Below are positions 10,360 through 19,254 of a DNA stretch of 64,000 nucleotides, piece after piece. Position 1 is the first letter of the stretch, and every line of letters begins with the position of its first letter. The stretch lies in the NCBI GenBank assembly GCA_947649495.1, contig CANSRU010000001.1:118837-182836 (forward strand), given 5' to 3'. Below the pieces are notes generated by a model. That model saw nothing but the letters and a program-made list of their open reading frames with translations. It ran no database searches and was not told the DNA's origin. This stretch comes from an uncultured Porphyromonadaceae bacterium. Its GTDB lineage: Bacteria; Bacteroidota; Bacteroidia; Bacteroidales; Muribaculaceae. Position numbers and translations under genes: made by a program.

Positions 10360-10383
10360 TACGAGATACTTTAATTAATGTTA

Positions 10384-10391
10384 CAAATCTA
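10384..10391 (-). promoter_or_regulatory. -7 box for PepSY-like lipoprotein gene
   Basis: On the minus strand this reads TAGATTTG, matching the Bacteroidetes TAnnTTTG -7 element, 24 bases upstream of the ATG at 10359. No clear TTTG lies at the usual 20-base spacing. Confidence 0.45.
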
Positions 10392-10408
10392 TAACAAATA
10401 CATCTTGG

Positions 10409-10440
10409 TTTGGTTCGCCCGACGGGGCATAGTAAATTTG
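10409..10440 (+). promoter_or_regulatory. Canonical promoter TTTG-N20-TAAATTTG, TPR gene
   Basis: TTTG at 10409-10412 and TAAATTTG at 10433-10440 are separated by exactly 20 bases, the full Bacteroidetes housekeeping consensus. Only four bases (CCGC) separate the -7 box from the ATG at 10445. Transcription should therefore start at or within the start codon, giving an essentially leaderless mRNA. Confidence 0.7.
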
Positions 10441-10444
10441 CCGC

Positions 10445-11269
10445 ATGACAAGAATTTTACTACTATTATTTGCCGCACTGACATGTGTGGCGGCAACACA
10501 AGCGGCCGAGCCGTCGGAGGAATATTACTCGCTTGTGGACAAAGCCGACAAAGCCATAAAAGATGGTGAATGGAGCAATGCCGAGGCTATAATACTCGAG
10601 GCCATGCGTCTCGAACCGGCCAACCCATCCAATATCCTGCTGATGTCGAATCTCGGCATGACACAATTCTATGCCGGGCGCGATTCGGTGGCTCTATCAA
10701 CTCTCAATGCCGCCCATGCCATGGCTCCGGCATCGGTCACCGTGCTGCAGAACCGGGCGCGTGTACTTACCGAAATGTCGCGCACACATGAAGCCCTACG
10801 CGATTATTCCCATGCACTATCTCTTGACTCAACGCTCGTGGAATCAAGATTTTATCGCGCCATGCTATCTCTTCAGGAGGGTGACACATCGACTGTGGAA
10901 AGCGACCTCAAGATTTTGAAACGGATATCACCGGACACACGTCTGACATTGCTTGCCGAAGCTACATACCAGTCTATGACAGGCCACTTGCGTGAGGCAA
11001 TAACAGCATACACCAAACTTATAGCTCAGGATTCAGAAGCCCGGTTTCTGTCGGCGCGTGCCGCCTGCTATCTCGGCACCGGTCAACTTGCCGAAGCATC
11101 GGAAGACATAGCACAGGCTTTAGAAAAAGACCCTACCGACGGAGAAACATATCTGTACCGCGCCATACTCAACAAGATGCGCTATCGCCAGAAAGATGCC
11201 GAAGAGGATGGAATGCGTGCCATACAACTGGGCATACCGGCTGAACGTGTGAAAGCACTTATCCGGTAA
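10445..11269 (+). CDS. Periplasmic TPR-repeat protein
   Basis: The 274-residue protein has a signal peptide (MTRILLLLFAALTCVAATQA) followed by six or more tetratricopeptide-like repeats to the C-terminus. Repeat signatures include WSNAEAIILEAMRLEPANP, HEALRDYSHALSLDS and LAEASEDIAQALEKDPTDG. TPR arrays bind partner proteins; the partner is unknown. The start is supported by the signal peptide, although the promoter -7 box ends only four bases before it, predicting a leaderless message. Confidence 0.85.
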   Translation: MTRILLLLFAALTCVAATQAAEPSEEYYSLVDKADKAIKDGEWSNAEAIILEAMRLEPANPSNILLMSNLGMTQFYAGRDSVALSTLNAAHAMAPASVTVLQNRARVLTEMSRTHEALRDYSHALSLDSTLVESRFYRAMLSLQEGDTSTVESDLKILKRISPDTRLTLLAEATYQSMTGHLREAITAYTKLIAQDSEARFLSARAACYLGTGQLAEASEDIAQALEKDPTDGETYLYRAILNKMRYRQKDAEEDGMRAIQLGIPAERVKALIR

Positions 11270-11415
11270 CGATGATTATGTTGAAAAGACCTATCAAACT
11301 AATTTTGTGGACTTTTTGTTATATGAGTGACAATTTTTCGACAAAATTCACTAAATTTGCCGAATCAAATGCATGATTTATATAATTTAATGTCTAACAA
11401 ATAAAGTTTATAGTA
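11270..11415 (+). promoter_or_regulatory. Intergenic leader with -7 box for wHTH gene
   Basis: This AT-rich 146-base gap contains TAAATTTG at 11352-11359, a -7 element about 56 bases before the winged-helix gene start. No TTTG lies at 20-base spacing. I see no other structure. Confidence 0.4.
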
Positions 11416-11625
11416 ATGAACACAGACACAATTGGCACATGGGCAGGTTTAGTTTGGACCGCTCTTAACGAAGCAGACGTACTTGACAACAAACAAATCA
11501 AAAAGATGACAAAGCTCAAAGACAAAGAACTTTACGCAGCTCTCGGATGGCTCGCCCGCGAAGGTAAAATCACTTTTGAAGAAAGTGGCGATGCAAAAGA
11601 ACTCCTTGTGGCTTTGGTAAAATAA
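11416..11625 (+). CDS. Small winged-helix domain protein (DUF2582-like)
   Basis: The 69-residue protein consists of a single winged helix-turn-helix unit. It opens with IGTWAGLVWTALNEA; the recognition-helix region is KELYAALGWLAREGKI, followed by a wing strand (TFEES). This matches small Bacteroidales winged-helix proteins of the DUF2582 type. DNA binding is plausible but unproven, and targets are unknown. It is monocistronic, with its own -7 box upstream and a strong terminator immediately downstream. Confidence 0.85.
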   Translation: MNTDTIGTWAGLVWTALNEADVLDNKQIKKMTKLKDKELYAALGWLAREGKITFEESGDAKELLVALVK

Positions 11626-11646
11626 CTACGATTGAACCCATATAGG

Positions 11647-11685
11647 ATGCCGGGCGTGAGCAATTGCACACGCCCGGCATTTTTT
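11647..11685 (+). terminator. Rho-independent terminator of wHTH gene
   Basis: A perfect 12-bp stem (ATGCCGGGCGTG, 11647-11658, with CACGCCCGGCAT, 11669-11680) is followed directly by a T run. It lies 21 bases after the winged-helix gene stop. Confidence 0.9.
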
Positions 11686-11705
11686 CAAACGTAACTGATG
11701 TATAC

Positions 11706-12932
11706 TCAGGCTATATCAAATCCGGCAGCCCGCACGGCATCAATAACCGCCTGAGAATCGTGGACACCATCGACAGTGGCCACTCCGGTAGACAGATTGA
11801 CATCGACCGCGGTCACTCCGCTGACGGAAGATATACTCTTTGCCACTGAGGCCTGACAGTGGGGGCAGTTCATCCCCTTTACATTATAAGTCTTGGTCAT
11901 TTCGGTAATATTTATATGATTATGTTTCCTGTTTTTGATAAATGAGATGATAAGCAGCGCAACCAGCACAACAGAACAGGTCAGCGTAAACAATCCCATC
12001 TCCCCTACAGCATGGCATGCGCCGTGTACCGGGGTGATAACGGCAAACCAGTCGCGGGGCAGTATGTAATCTATTGCAAGACCAAACAATATGGCTCCTG
12101 CCACAATAGATGCTATATATACGGTAGCGGCTTTCCGTCCCATTTCTTTTGATATCAATGCTGCCGAAGCAAAATTGGCAGCAGGTCCGGCCATGAGCAG
12201 GACAAGTGCAGTGCCCGGGGAGAGACCTTTAAGCATGAGCGACATTGCAATAGGTATCGAACCGGTGGCACATACGTACATGGGAATAGCCACCAGAAGC
12301 ACAACCAACATCGACACCACGGGAATGTCGCCAAGCGTAGTAAAGAATCCATCGGGTACATAAACCGTAATCAGCGCCGCTATTACAAGACCCGCCACAA
12401 GCCATCCACCGATACTGCCTACAAGATCTACAAAACCGTAACGCAGGGCATCGCGGAGTTTGTGAATGAATTTTTTACCGCCATGAGCCATATCGGGTCC
12501 ATCATCACATCCGCCGGCACATGCCACATCAGTTCTTTCAGTAGCACCGACAGCCATTCCGCCAAAAAATGAAGTGACCAATGCAGCAACAGGACGTATA
12601 ACGGCAAAAGCCGGCCCGAGCAAAGACCATGTGGCGGCTATGCTGTCAACACCAGTCTGCGGAGTGGCTATGAGAAACGATGTGGAAGCAGCCTTTGAAG
12701 CTCCGCCCCGCCGCATGGCTATAGCTGTGGGCAATACACCGCATGAACACAACGGCAATGGAATGCCCAGAAGAGCAGCCTTGACCACCGGACGCCAACC
12801 GCTGCCTGACAGATGGCGCGCCATGGTGCGCTGAGGTACAAACGCGTGCATCAACCCGGCAATAAGAAATCCGAGCAAAATATACGGAGCCATCTCTCCG
12901 AGCATGAATATAAGTGAGTGCAATAATTCCAT
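11706..12932 (-). CDS. SO_0444-type Cu/Zn efflux permease with C-terminal HMA domain
   Basis: The 408-residue protein has a permease part (about residues 1-340) with eight or so membrane segments and the PLPLCSCGVLPTA motif typical of the YraQ/SO_0444 family. A Cys/His-rich cytoplasmic loop (CAGGCDDGPDMAHGGK) lies mid-protein. The C-terminal 64 residues form a heavy-metal-associated domain with the binding motif GMNCPHC (Cys356 and Cys359). The family exports metal ions from the cytoplasm, and the HMA domain probably delivers them. It has its own -7 box and sits downstream of the AraC-type regulator gene that also has an HMA-like domain. The exact metal is not evident from sequence. Confidence 0.88.
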   Translation of the reverse strand: MELLHSLIFMLGEMAPYILLGFLIAGLMHAFVPQRTMARHLSGSGWRPVVKAALLGIPLPLCSCGVLPTAIAMRRGGASKAASTSFLIATPQTGVDSIAATWSLLGPAFAVIRPVAALVTSFFGGMAVGATERTDVACAGGCDDGPDMAHGGKKFIHKLRDALRYGFVDLVGSIGGWLVAGLVIAALITVYVPDGFFTTLGDIPVVSMLVVLLVAIPMYVCATGSIPIAMSLMLKGLSPGTALVLLMAGPAANFASAALISKEMGRKAATVYIASIVAGAILFGLAIDYILPRDWFAVITPVHGACHAVGEMGLFTLTCSVVLVALLIISFIKNRKHNHINITEMTKTYNVKGMNCPHCQASVAKSISSVSGVTAVDVNLSTGVATVDGVHDSQAVIDAVRAAGFDIA

Positions 12933-12960
12933 AGTAACAATGCCTGTATTATTTATATTG

Positions 12961-12968
12961 CAAAGTTA
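12961..12968 (-). promoter_or_regulatory. -7 box for metal-efflux permease
   Basis: On the minus strand this reads TAACTTTG, 28 bases upstream of the permease ATG, in the gap after the regulator gene. It implies a separate promoter for the permease, which the adjacent AraC-type regulator could control. Confidence 0.5.
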
Positions 12969-13015
12969 AGAACAAGAATACAGGCAACGTTGCACAATTT
13001 CCACATTCTTTTGCA

Positions 13016-13570
13016 TCACACCTCAGGGAGAGGACGCCGGCGTCCCATGTCGCGGAACTGAGTGGGAGTCATGCCGGTGAGCTGCTTGAACTGACGCGAA
13101 AGATGAGCCACCGACGAATAACCTGTGACATAGGCTATCTCAGAAAAGGATTTCTGTCCATATTTTATCAATTCCTTGACGCGCTCCACCCTCAGATTCA
13201 TCATATAATTCTCTATGGTGCGCCCCTCTATTTCCGAGAACAACCGGCTAAGCGAAGCGTAGGACAGTCCGGAACGGCACGACAGATATTCAGTTAGATT
13301 CACTTTCTCGCCGTCGTCGCGACGCGACAGGTCGATAAGGTCGCGCTTTATCGACTCTACAATTTCCGATTCCCGGTCGTGAATCAGTTCGAATCCTTCG
13401 TTGGAAAGTATTGAGCGTATCTTCTCCATCAATTCACTATCGAGGTCGCCTGCTATCACAGCATATCCAAGCCCGACAGCCTCGACAGCGAGATTCAGTT
13501 CATCAGCAAGCAGATGCCGCACCGTGGCAACACAATGGCGGCACACCATATTCTTTATATTGAGTTTCAT
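13016..13570 (-). CDS. AraC-family regulator with N-terminal HMA-like metal domain
   Basis: The 184-residue protein begins with an HMA-like ferredoxin-fold domain (residues 1-62) carrying MVCRHC, so Cys10 and Cys13 form a CxxC metal site. The C-terminal AraC DNA-binding domain has two helix-turn-helix motifs (about 85-180), including SFSEIAYVTGYSSVAHLSRQ and the closing GMTPTQFRDM. It lies just upstream of, and on the same strand as, the HMA-bearing efflux permease. I infer that metal binding by the N-domain controls permease transcription; this is not shown by sequence alone. Confidence 0.88.
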   Translation of the reverse strand: MKLNIKNMVCRHCVATVRHLLADELNLAVEAVGLGYAVIAGDLDSELMEKIRSILSNEGFELIHDRESEIVESIKRDLIDLSRRDDGEKVNLTEYLSCRSGLSYASLSRLFSEIEGRTIENYMMNLRVERVKELIKYGQKSFSEIAYVTGYSSVAHLSRQFKQLTGMTPTQFRDMGRRRPLPEV

Positions 13571-13654
13571 ATATCATAATCTTACCCTGCGAAATTAACA
13601 TTTTGACCTACACCACGCAAATTTTGACAGCATGATAGTTTGATGGATTTTGAG

Positions 13655-13662
13655 TAACTTTG
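13655..13662 (+). promoter_or_regulatory. -7 box for dihydrouridine synthase gene
   Basis: TAACTTTG matches TAnnTTTG and lies 20 bases before the ATG at 13683. It supports that start over an in-frame TTG at 13650, which would lie upstream of the transcript. No TTTG lies at 20-base spacing. Confidence 0.5.
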
Positions 13663-13682
13663 TATCAGGAAAATATATTTAT

Positions 13683-14681
13683 ATGAAGATAGGAGATATA
13701 GATTTAGGCGACAGGCCTGTGATGCTCGCCCCGATGGAGGATGTGACAGACCATTCGTTCCGCCTGATATGCAAGGAGCAGGGAGCAGACATGGTTTATA
13801 CGGAGTTTGTATCGGCCGATGCACTGATACGCAATATAGCCGCCACCACCCGCAAACTCCACATAGACCCGAATGAACGCCCCACTGCCATACAGATTTA
13901 CGGCCGCGAAGTGGAACCGATGGTTGAAGCAGCAAAGATTGTCGAAGCCGCCGGCCCTGATCTTCTCGACATCAATTTCGGCTGTCCGGTAAAGAAAGTC
14001 GCCGGCAAAGGAGCCGGAGCAGGAATGCTGCGCGACATTCCCAGAATGCTTGAGATAACACGCGCGGTGGTAAATGCCGTAAAAATCCCCGTGACAGTAA
14101 AAACACGCCTTGGATGGGACCACGACAACAGAATTATAGTGGAACTTGCCGAGCAACTTCAGGATTGCGGCATACAAGCCCTTACGGTGCATGGACGCAC
14201 AAGAGCACAGATGTACACCGGCGTGGCCGACTGGGAGATGATAGCCCGAGTGAAAGAGAATCCACGGCTTAATATACCGGTGATAGGCAACGGTGACATA
14301 ACCACCCCCGAATTGGTAAAGGAGGCTTTTGACCGCTACGGAGTGGACGGCGTGATGGTGGGGCGCGCATCCATCGGCGCCCCATGGATATTCAAAACGA
14401 TGAAATCAATGGCCGCGACAGGAGAAGCGGGAACCGAACCGACATTGTCGGAAAAATTCGCACTGCTGCGCCGACAGATACGTGAAAGCATAGACCGCAT
14501 AGACGAATACCGCGGTATACTCCATATAAGGAGGCATCTCGCTGCATCGCCACTGTTCAAAGGCATTCCGCATTTCCGCGATACAAGAATAGAAATGCTC
14601 CGCGCCGACACATTCAATGCGCTGTCGGGGATTCTCGACCGTGTGGAACATGAGATAATCCCTGCCATGATTGGACAATAA
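13683..14681 (+). CDS. dusB: tRNA-dihydrouridine synthase (DusB-like)
   Basis: This FMN-dependent enzyme reduces uridines in the tRNA D-loop using NADPH. The 332-residue length is normal for the family. Near the N-terminus is APMEDVTDHSFR (FMN site). Cys101 in DINFGCPVKKV is the catalytic acid, and GNGDITTPE and DGVMVGRASIGAPWIF bind the flavin phosphate. ATG 13683 is chosen because the protein then begins MKIGDIDLGDRPVMLAPM as in homologues. The paralogue letter (A, B or C) is inferred. Confidence 0.93.
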   Translation: MKIGDIDLGDRPVMLAPMEDVTDHSFRLICKEQGADMVYTEFVSADALIRNIAATTRKLHIDPNERPTAIQIYGREVEPMVEAAKIVEAAGPDLLDINFGCPVKKVAGKGAGAGMLRDIPRMLEITRAVVNAVKIPVTVKTRLGWDHDNRIIVELAEQLQDCGIQALTVHGRTRAQMYTGVADWEMIARVKENPRLNIPVIGNGDITTPELVKEAFDRYGVDGVMVGRASIGAPWIFKTMKSMAATGEAGTEPTLSEKFALLRRQIRESIDRIDEYRGILHIRRHLAASPLFKGIPHFRDTRIEMLRADTFNALSGILDRVEHEIIPAMIGQ

Positions 14682-14748
14682 GATGGCTTTTTCAACTGTA
14701 AAACATGGAAATCTTACCCAAACACGCAGTATGTTTGGACAAAATAAT

Positions 14749-14756
14749 TAATTTTG
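14749..14756 (+). promoter_or_regulatory. -7 box for DUF2807 gene
   Basis: TAATTTTG lies 25 bases before the ATG at 14782. A TTTG at 14734-14737 is present but only 11 bases upstream, too close for the usual spacing. Confidence 0.45.
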
Positions 14757-14781
14757 TATTTATAATACAAACCGTAACAAC

Positions 14782-15486
14782 ATGAAATCAATCATTCTCA
14801 CTCTCTCGCTGTTGTTCTCATGCGCAGTTTCGGCCATGGCCGATGAAATATGCCATTTCGAACGGAATATAGGCGAATTTTACGAACTGAAAGTAATGGA
14901 CGGCATAAATGTGGATTATGAATGTAACCCGCAGAAAGCCGGCTTAGTGGAATTTGAGGCTGAAAACTCCATGGCTCCAAGCATAGTTTTTGAACCATCG
15001 AAGGATAAACTCACCATAAAACTTGCAAACCGCAATCAGAAATATACAAATCTGCCCCGCGTAAAGGTATATTCCACCTACCTCAACAGCGTAAGAAACG
15101 AGGGGGATTCGACGGTGCGTATATTGAGCGTGGCCGATTGTCCCAAGTTCAAGGCTCTTCTGGTGGGCAACGGAACTCTTGTGGTGCGCAATGTGCATTG
15201 CAACAGCCTGAACGCATCGATTATGACCGGACACGGAGTCCTGGTGGTTTACGGTCAGGCCAAGACTGCCGAACTTGCAATCACAGGAACCGGCTCAATA
15301 CAGGCCGATGAACTCGAAGCCACTGAAGCCACATGTAAGGTGAGAGGCACAGGTGTGATAGCATGCTACGCCACAGAACTGCTAAAAGCAAGCGGACTTG
15401 GCAGCGGATCAGTGATGTACCGCGGCACACCCCAAGTGAAAAAAACCGGAATAACCGTACGTCCTATCATCTCTACCACCGAATAA
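14782..15486 (+). CDS. DUF2807 (head GIN domain) secreted protein
   Basis: The 234-residue protein has a signal peptide (MKSIILTLSLLFSCAVSAMA) followed by a right-handed beta-helical DUF2807-type domain. The characteristic start is FYELKVMDGINVDYEC, followed by repeated turns of short strands rich in Gly, Asn and Ser (VGNGTLVVRNVHCNSLNASI, GTGSIQADELEA, GTGVIACYATELLKASGLGS). These proteins are periplasmic or surface-exposed in Bacteroidetes and of unknown function. The ssb gene begins 16 bases downstream, so the two may share a transcript. Confidence 0.85.
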   Translation: MKSIILTLSLLFSCAVSAMADEICHFERNIGEFYELKVMDGINVDYECNPQKAGLVEFEAENSMAPSIVFEPSKDKLTIKLANRNQKYTNLPRVKVYSTYLNSVRNEGDSTVRILSVADCPKFKALLVGNGTLVVRNVHCNSLNASIMTGHGVLVVYGQAKTAELAITGTGSIQADELEATEATCKVRGTGVIACYATELLKASGLGSGSVMYRGTPQVKKTGITVRPIISTTE

Positions 15487-15502
15487 CAAGCCCTAATATA
15501 AT

Positions 15503-15844
15503 ATGTCGGTAAATAAAGTGATATTGCTCGGAAATGTGGGACGCGACCCGGCGATACGCTACGTGGAGAATCGTCCGGTGGCTGAACTTGCCCTCGCAAC
15601 GAGCGAACGGGCACGTACCACATCAGCCGGAACATCTATACCGGAACGCACTGAGTGGCACCGGCTCGTGATGTGGGACAACAATGCCTTGACTGCCGAA
15701 AAATACATACGCAAAGGGACACGCCTGTATGTGGAAGGAAAGCTGCGCACCCGCACGTGGGAGGACAGAAACACCATAAAACATACCGTGACCGAGATAT
15801 ATGTGGATACATTCGAGATTCTGTCCCGGCCAGAACAAAAATAG
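15503..15844 (+). CDS. ssb: Short single-stranded DNA-binding protein
   Basis: The 113-residue OB-fold protein begins MSVNKVILLGNVGRDPAIRY, with EWHRLVMWDNNALTAEKYIRKGTRLYVEGKLRTR in the core (given here as known SSB landmarks in separate strands). It binds single-stranded DNA in replication, repair or recombination. It ends at SRPEQK directly after the OB fold and lacks the acidic DDxxPF-type tail that recruits partner proteins in canonical SSB. It may therefore be a secondary paralogue. The OPT transporter gene follows after 41 bases. Confidence 0.9.
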   Translation: MSVNKVILLGNVGRDPAIRYVENRPVAELALATSERARTTSAGTSIPERTEWHRLVMWDNNALTAEKYIRKGTRLYVEGKLRTRTWEDRNTIKHTVTEIYVDTFEILSRPEQK

Positions 15845-15885
15845 AAACAACCATAGAATTTCAACATAACATAACGCGACGTCAA

Positions 15886-17892
15886 ATGGAAAAAGAGAAC
15901 AGTAAAGCCGTCGACGAGCAGATATACCGCGACGCTGATCCGGTGGAACTGCCCGAAAACGCATTTCGTGAGCTTGCTGCCGACGAACAGTATCGTCCGG
16001 TGATGCACCCTGCCCACGACTACCCCGAAGTAACAGTCTACTCGGTGCTTACCGGATTGATTCTTGCCGTGATATTCAGCGCGGCAGCCGCTTATTTGGG
16101 CCTGCGTGTAGGCCAGGTTTTTGAAGCAGCCATACCTATTTCAATAATTGCCGTTGGACTATCAGGAGCTCTTAAAAAGAATCATGCCTTGGGACAGAAT
16201 GTGATAATACAGTCCATCGGCGCATGCTCGGGCGTGATTGTGGCCGGCGCCATATTCACCCTTCCGGCACTGTATATACTCCAGAGCACACACCCTGACA
16301 TAAGCGTGAATTTCTTCCAGATATTTCTAAGCTCGCTTTTCGGTGGGATTCTTGGCATACTGTTCTTTATCCCCTTCCGTAAATATTTTGTGAAGGACAT
16401 GCACGGAAAGTATCCTTTCCCCGAAGCCACAGCCACCACACAGGTGCTTATGAGCAGCCAATCGGCAAAAGATGCCGAACAACAGGGCGGCCAGGCAAAG
16501 ACACTTGTAGTGGCAGCTCTAATAGGCGGTATATACGACTATGTGGTGGCAACATTCGGCGTATGGGCCGATAATGTGACCACAGCAGTGACATCGTGGG
16601 GAACGGCACTCGCCGAGAAAACCAAGCTTGTGGTGAGCTGCAATACCGGCGCCGCACTGCTCGGCCTCGGCTACATAGTGGGACTGAAATACGCTTTCGT
16701 GATATTCGCCGGCTCGGCATTCGTGTGGTGGGTGATAATCCCACTCGTGGGCACGTATGGAAGCAGCGAACTGGCCACAATGGCTCCCGACGACCTGTTC
16801 TCGAACTATGCGCGACTGATAGGCATAGGCGGCATTGCCATGGCTGGCGTGATAGGCATAATCAAGTCGTGGAACATCATAGCCCAAGCCGCGGGACTGG
16901 CAGTGCGCGAGTTCAAGGGTGGCGCATCAAATGCCAAGACCGTGCGCTGGCAGCTTGACATCTCAATGAAGCATATAGTGTTCTACATAGCCATAGCTCT
17001 CGTGGCAGTGCTGGCATTTTTCTGGCTCGGAGTTCTGGATAATTTCTGGCAGGCTCTCGTGGCATGGATTGTGGTTACCGTAATCGCATTCCTGTTCACT
17101 ACCGTGGCCGCCAACGCCATCGCTATAGTGGGCACCAACCCGGTATCAGGTATGACGCTGATGACACTCATCATAGCTTCAGCCATTTTCGTAGGCGTAG
17201 GCATAAGCGGGACATCGGGCATAGTGGCATCCATGATAATAGGCGGTGTGGTGTGCACGGCTCTATCCATGGCGGGAGGCTTCGTAACCGACCTCAAGAT
17301 AGGATACTGGGTAGGATCCACACCCCGCAAGCAGGAAAGCTGGAAATTCCTCGGCACATTGGTGTCGGCCGCTACTGTGGGCGGAGTGGTTCTGCTTCTC
17401 AACAATGTGTATGGATTCTCCGGACCGGATGCACTCGTAGCTCCTCAGGCTAATGCCATGGCCAAAGTAATAGAGCCCATAATGATGGGAGGCGACACCC
17501 CTTGGATTCTATACATGACAGGAGCTATCCTCGCGCTTCTGCTCAACTGGCTCGGCGTACCGGCTCTTGCATTCTGCCTCGGAATGTTCATACCTCTGCA
17601 GCTCAACACCCCTATGCTTGTGGGCGGAGCATTGGCATGGTACGTGAGCACACGCAGCGCTGACAAGGCTGTGAACGATGCCCGCCGCGACCGTGGCACA
17701 CTTATAGCCTCAGGCCTTATTGCCGGAGGTGCTTTGTTCGGAGTGTTCGCTGCACTGACACGATTTGCCGGATTCGAATACACATGCGACATGTCAACCG
17801 GCCTTAACCAAGGTCTTGGTGTTCTGGTATATCTATGCCTGATATGCTATGTGGTGTTTGACAGCATGCGTGCCGGCAAACTGAAGAAATAA
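15886..17892 (+). CDS. OPT family oligopeptide transporter
   Basis: The 668-residue integral membrane protein has about 14-16 hydrophobic segments across its length after a 45-residue hydrophilic N-terminus. OPT family marks include TVYSVLTGLILAVIFSAAAA, AYLGLRVGQVFEAAIPISI and GKYPFPEATATTQVL. Bacterial members import oligopeptides with protons; the substrate is not predictable. ATG 15886 is chosen because an open frame extending back to 15655 runs through the ssb gene and gives a non-homologous N-terminus. Confidence 0.9.
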   Translation: MEKENSKAVDEQIYRDADPVELPENAFRELAADEQYRPVMHPAHDYPEVTVYSVLTGLILAVIFSAAAAYLGLRVGQVFEAAIPISIIAVGLSGALKKNHALGQNVIIQSIGACSGVIVAGAIFTLPALYILQSTHPDISVNFFQIFLSSLFGGILGILFFIPFRKYFVKDMHGKYPFPEATATTQVLMSSQSAKDAEQQGGQAKTLVVAALIGGIYDYVVATFGVWADNVTTAVTSWGTALAEKTKLVVSCNTGAALLGLGYIVGLKYAFVIFAGSAFVWWVIIPLVGTYGSSELATMAPDDLFSNYARLIGIGGIAMAGVIGIIKSWNIIAQAAGLAVREFKGGASNAKTVRWQLDISMKHIVFYIAIALVAVLAFFWLGVLDNFWQALVAWIVVTVIAFLFTTVAANAIAIVGTNPVSGMTLMTLIIASAIFVGVGISGTSGIVASMIIGGVVCTALSMAGGFVTDLKIGYWVGSTPRKQESWKFLGTLVSAATVGGVVLLLNNVYGFSGPDALVAPQANAMAKVIEPIMMGGDTPWILYMTGAILALLLNWLGVPALAFCLGMFIPLQLNTPMLVGGALAWYVSTRSADKAVNDARRDRGTLIASGLIAGGALFGVFAALTRFAGFEYTCDMSTGLNQGLGVLVYLCLICYVVFDSMRAGKLKK

Positions 17893-17944
17893 AAAACCGG
17901 TATACAAAGTAACGCGGCTACCGATGCGTAATCTGAAATAGATT

Positions 17945-19240
17945 ATGGACAGGCTCCTGATAAAGAGAATAGCCACGCTTACAATACCGGCGGTGATAAC
18001 CAACATCACCACCCCCCTACTCGCAATCACCGATGTGACCATAATGGGTCACATCGGTGATGCTTCTTTTTTAGCAGCCATAGCAGTCGGTGCCACCATG
18101 TTCAACATGCTGTACTGGCTGTTCGGATTCCTGCGTATGGGAGCAAGCGGACTTACGGCACAAGCCTATGGCGCATCTGACCATAGCGAGACTTACGCGA
18201 CACTGACACGAGGCATACTGCTGGCATTTGCCATAGGCATGATATTCATAGTGGTCCGTCAACCGCTCAGCAACATACTTCTTATGATAATGGACTCGGA
18301 TGAATGCACCCGCACCATGGCCTCGGATTATTTCAACATCTGTATATGGGGAGCACCGGCCATGCTGGGAAGCTTCGCGATGACAGGATGGCTTATCGGT
18401 ATGCAGAACACCCGCATACCCATGTGGGTGGCGATATTCACCGATGTGTTCAACATAGCGCTGAGCTTAGTGCTTGTATTCGGATTGGGGATGGGGATGC
18501 ACGGAGTGGCCACAGGCACGCTGATGGCCCAATGGGGCGGCTTTTTACTTGCCGTGGCTCATGCCATACGTAAGTATGGATTTCAGACTATGCGGATAGG
18601 AGATATAATGGATATCGACAAACTGAAACGCTTTTTCCGCATAAATTCCGATATATTCCTGCGCACGCTGTGCCTTGTGGCCATAACAATGTGGTTTACC
18701 CGCACAGGAGCACAGCAAGGAACGGTGATGCTCGCTGTAAACGCGCTGCTCATGCAGCTATTCACCCTGTTCTCATTTTTCATGGATGGGACAGCATTTG
18801 CCGGAGAGGCTCTTTGCGGCCGCTACACCGGAGCCGGCGACAATAGTATGCTGCGGCGCACCGTGAAGTACCTTCTCGCAGCCGGGGCAGGACTCGCAAT
18901 GCTGTTCACACTGATATATATTCTATTCGGGATGGAATTTATGAAACTCCTAAGTTCCGACCTGACGGTTATCAATCTGTCGCGCAATTTCATACAATGG
19001 GCAATACTTATACCGGCAGCAAGTTTCGGAGCCTTCATCTGGGACGGAATATTCATAGGCCTGACCCGCACACGCGCTATGCTCGGAAGCATGGCTTGGG
19101 CCACGGCCGTATTTTTCGCAATCTACGCAGCCGCATTTCCATCGTTGGCTAACCACGGACTGTGGATAGCATTCCTGAGCTACCTCCTGACACGAGGAGT
19201 GGCACTCACCATTCTCGGCCGCAAATATATCTCAAATTGA
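17945..19240 (+). CDS. MATE family efflux transporter
   Basis: The 431-residue protein has 12 predicted membrane helices in two homologous halves, typical for multidrug and toxic compound extrusion (DinF-like) proteins. The N-terminus, IKRIATLTIPAVITNITTPL, is the usual MATE opening. The GHIGDASFLAAIAVG and FGFLRMGASGLTAQAYGA segments are family signatures. It exports cationic compounds or drugs by Na+ or H+ antiport; the coupling ion is unknown. It lies 52 bases after the OPT gene. Confidence 0.92.
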   Translation: MDRLLIKRIATLTIPAVITNITTPLLAITDVTIMGHIGDASFLAAIAVGATMFNMLYWLFGFLRMGASGLTAQAYGASDHSETYATLTRGILLAFAIGMIFIVVRQPLSNILLMIMDSDECTRTMASDYFNICIWGAPAMLGSFAMTGWLIGMQNTRIPMWVAIFTDVFNIALSLVLVFGLGMGMHGVATGTLMAQWGGFLLAVAHAIRKYGFQTMRIGDIMDIDKLKRFFRINSDIFLRTLCLVAITMWFTRTGAQQGTVMLAVNALLMQLFTLFSFFMDGTAFAGEALCGRYTGAGDNSMLRRTVKYLLAAGAGLAMLFTLIYILFGMEFMKLLSSDLTVINLSRNFIQWAILIPAASFGAFIWDGIFIGLTRTRAMLGSMAWATAVFFAIYAAAFPSLANHGLWIAFLSYLLTRGVALTILGRKYISN

Positions 19241-19254
19241 ATTAACGCCGGCTA

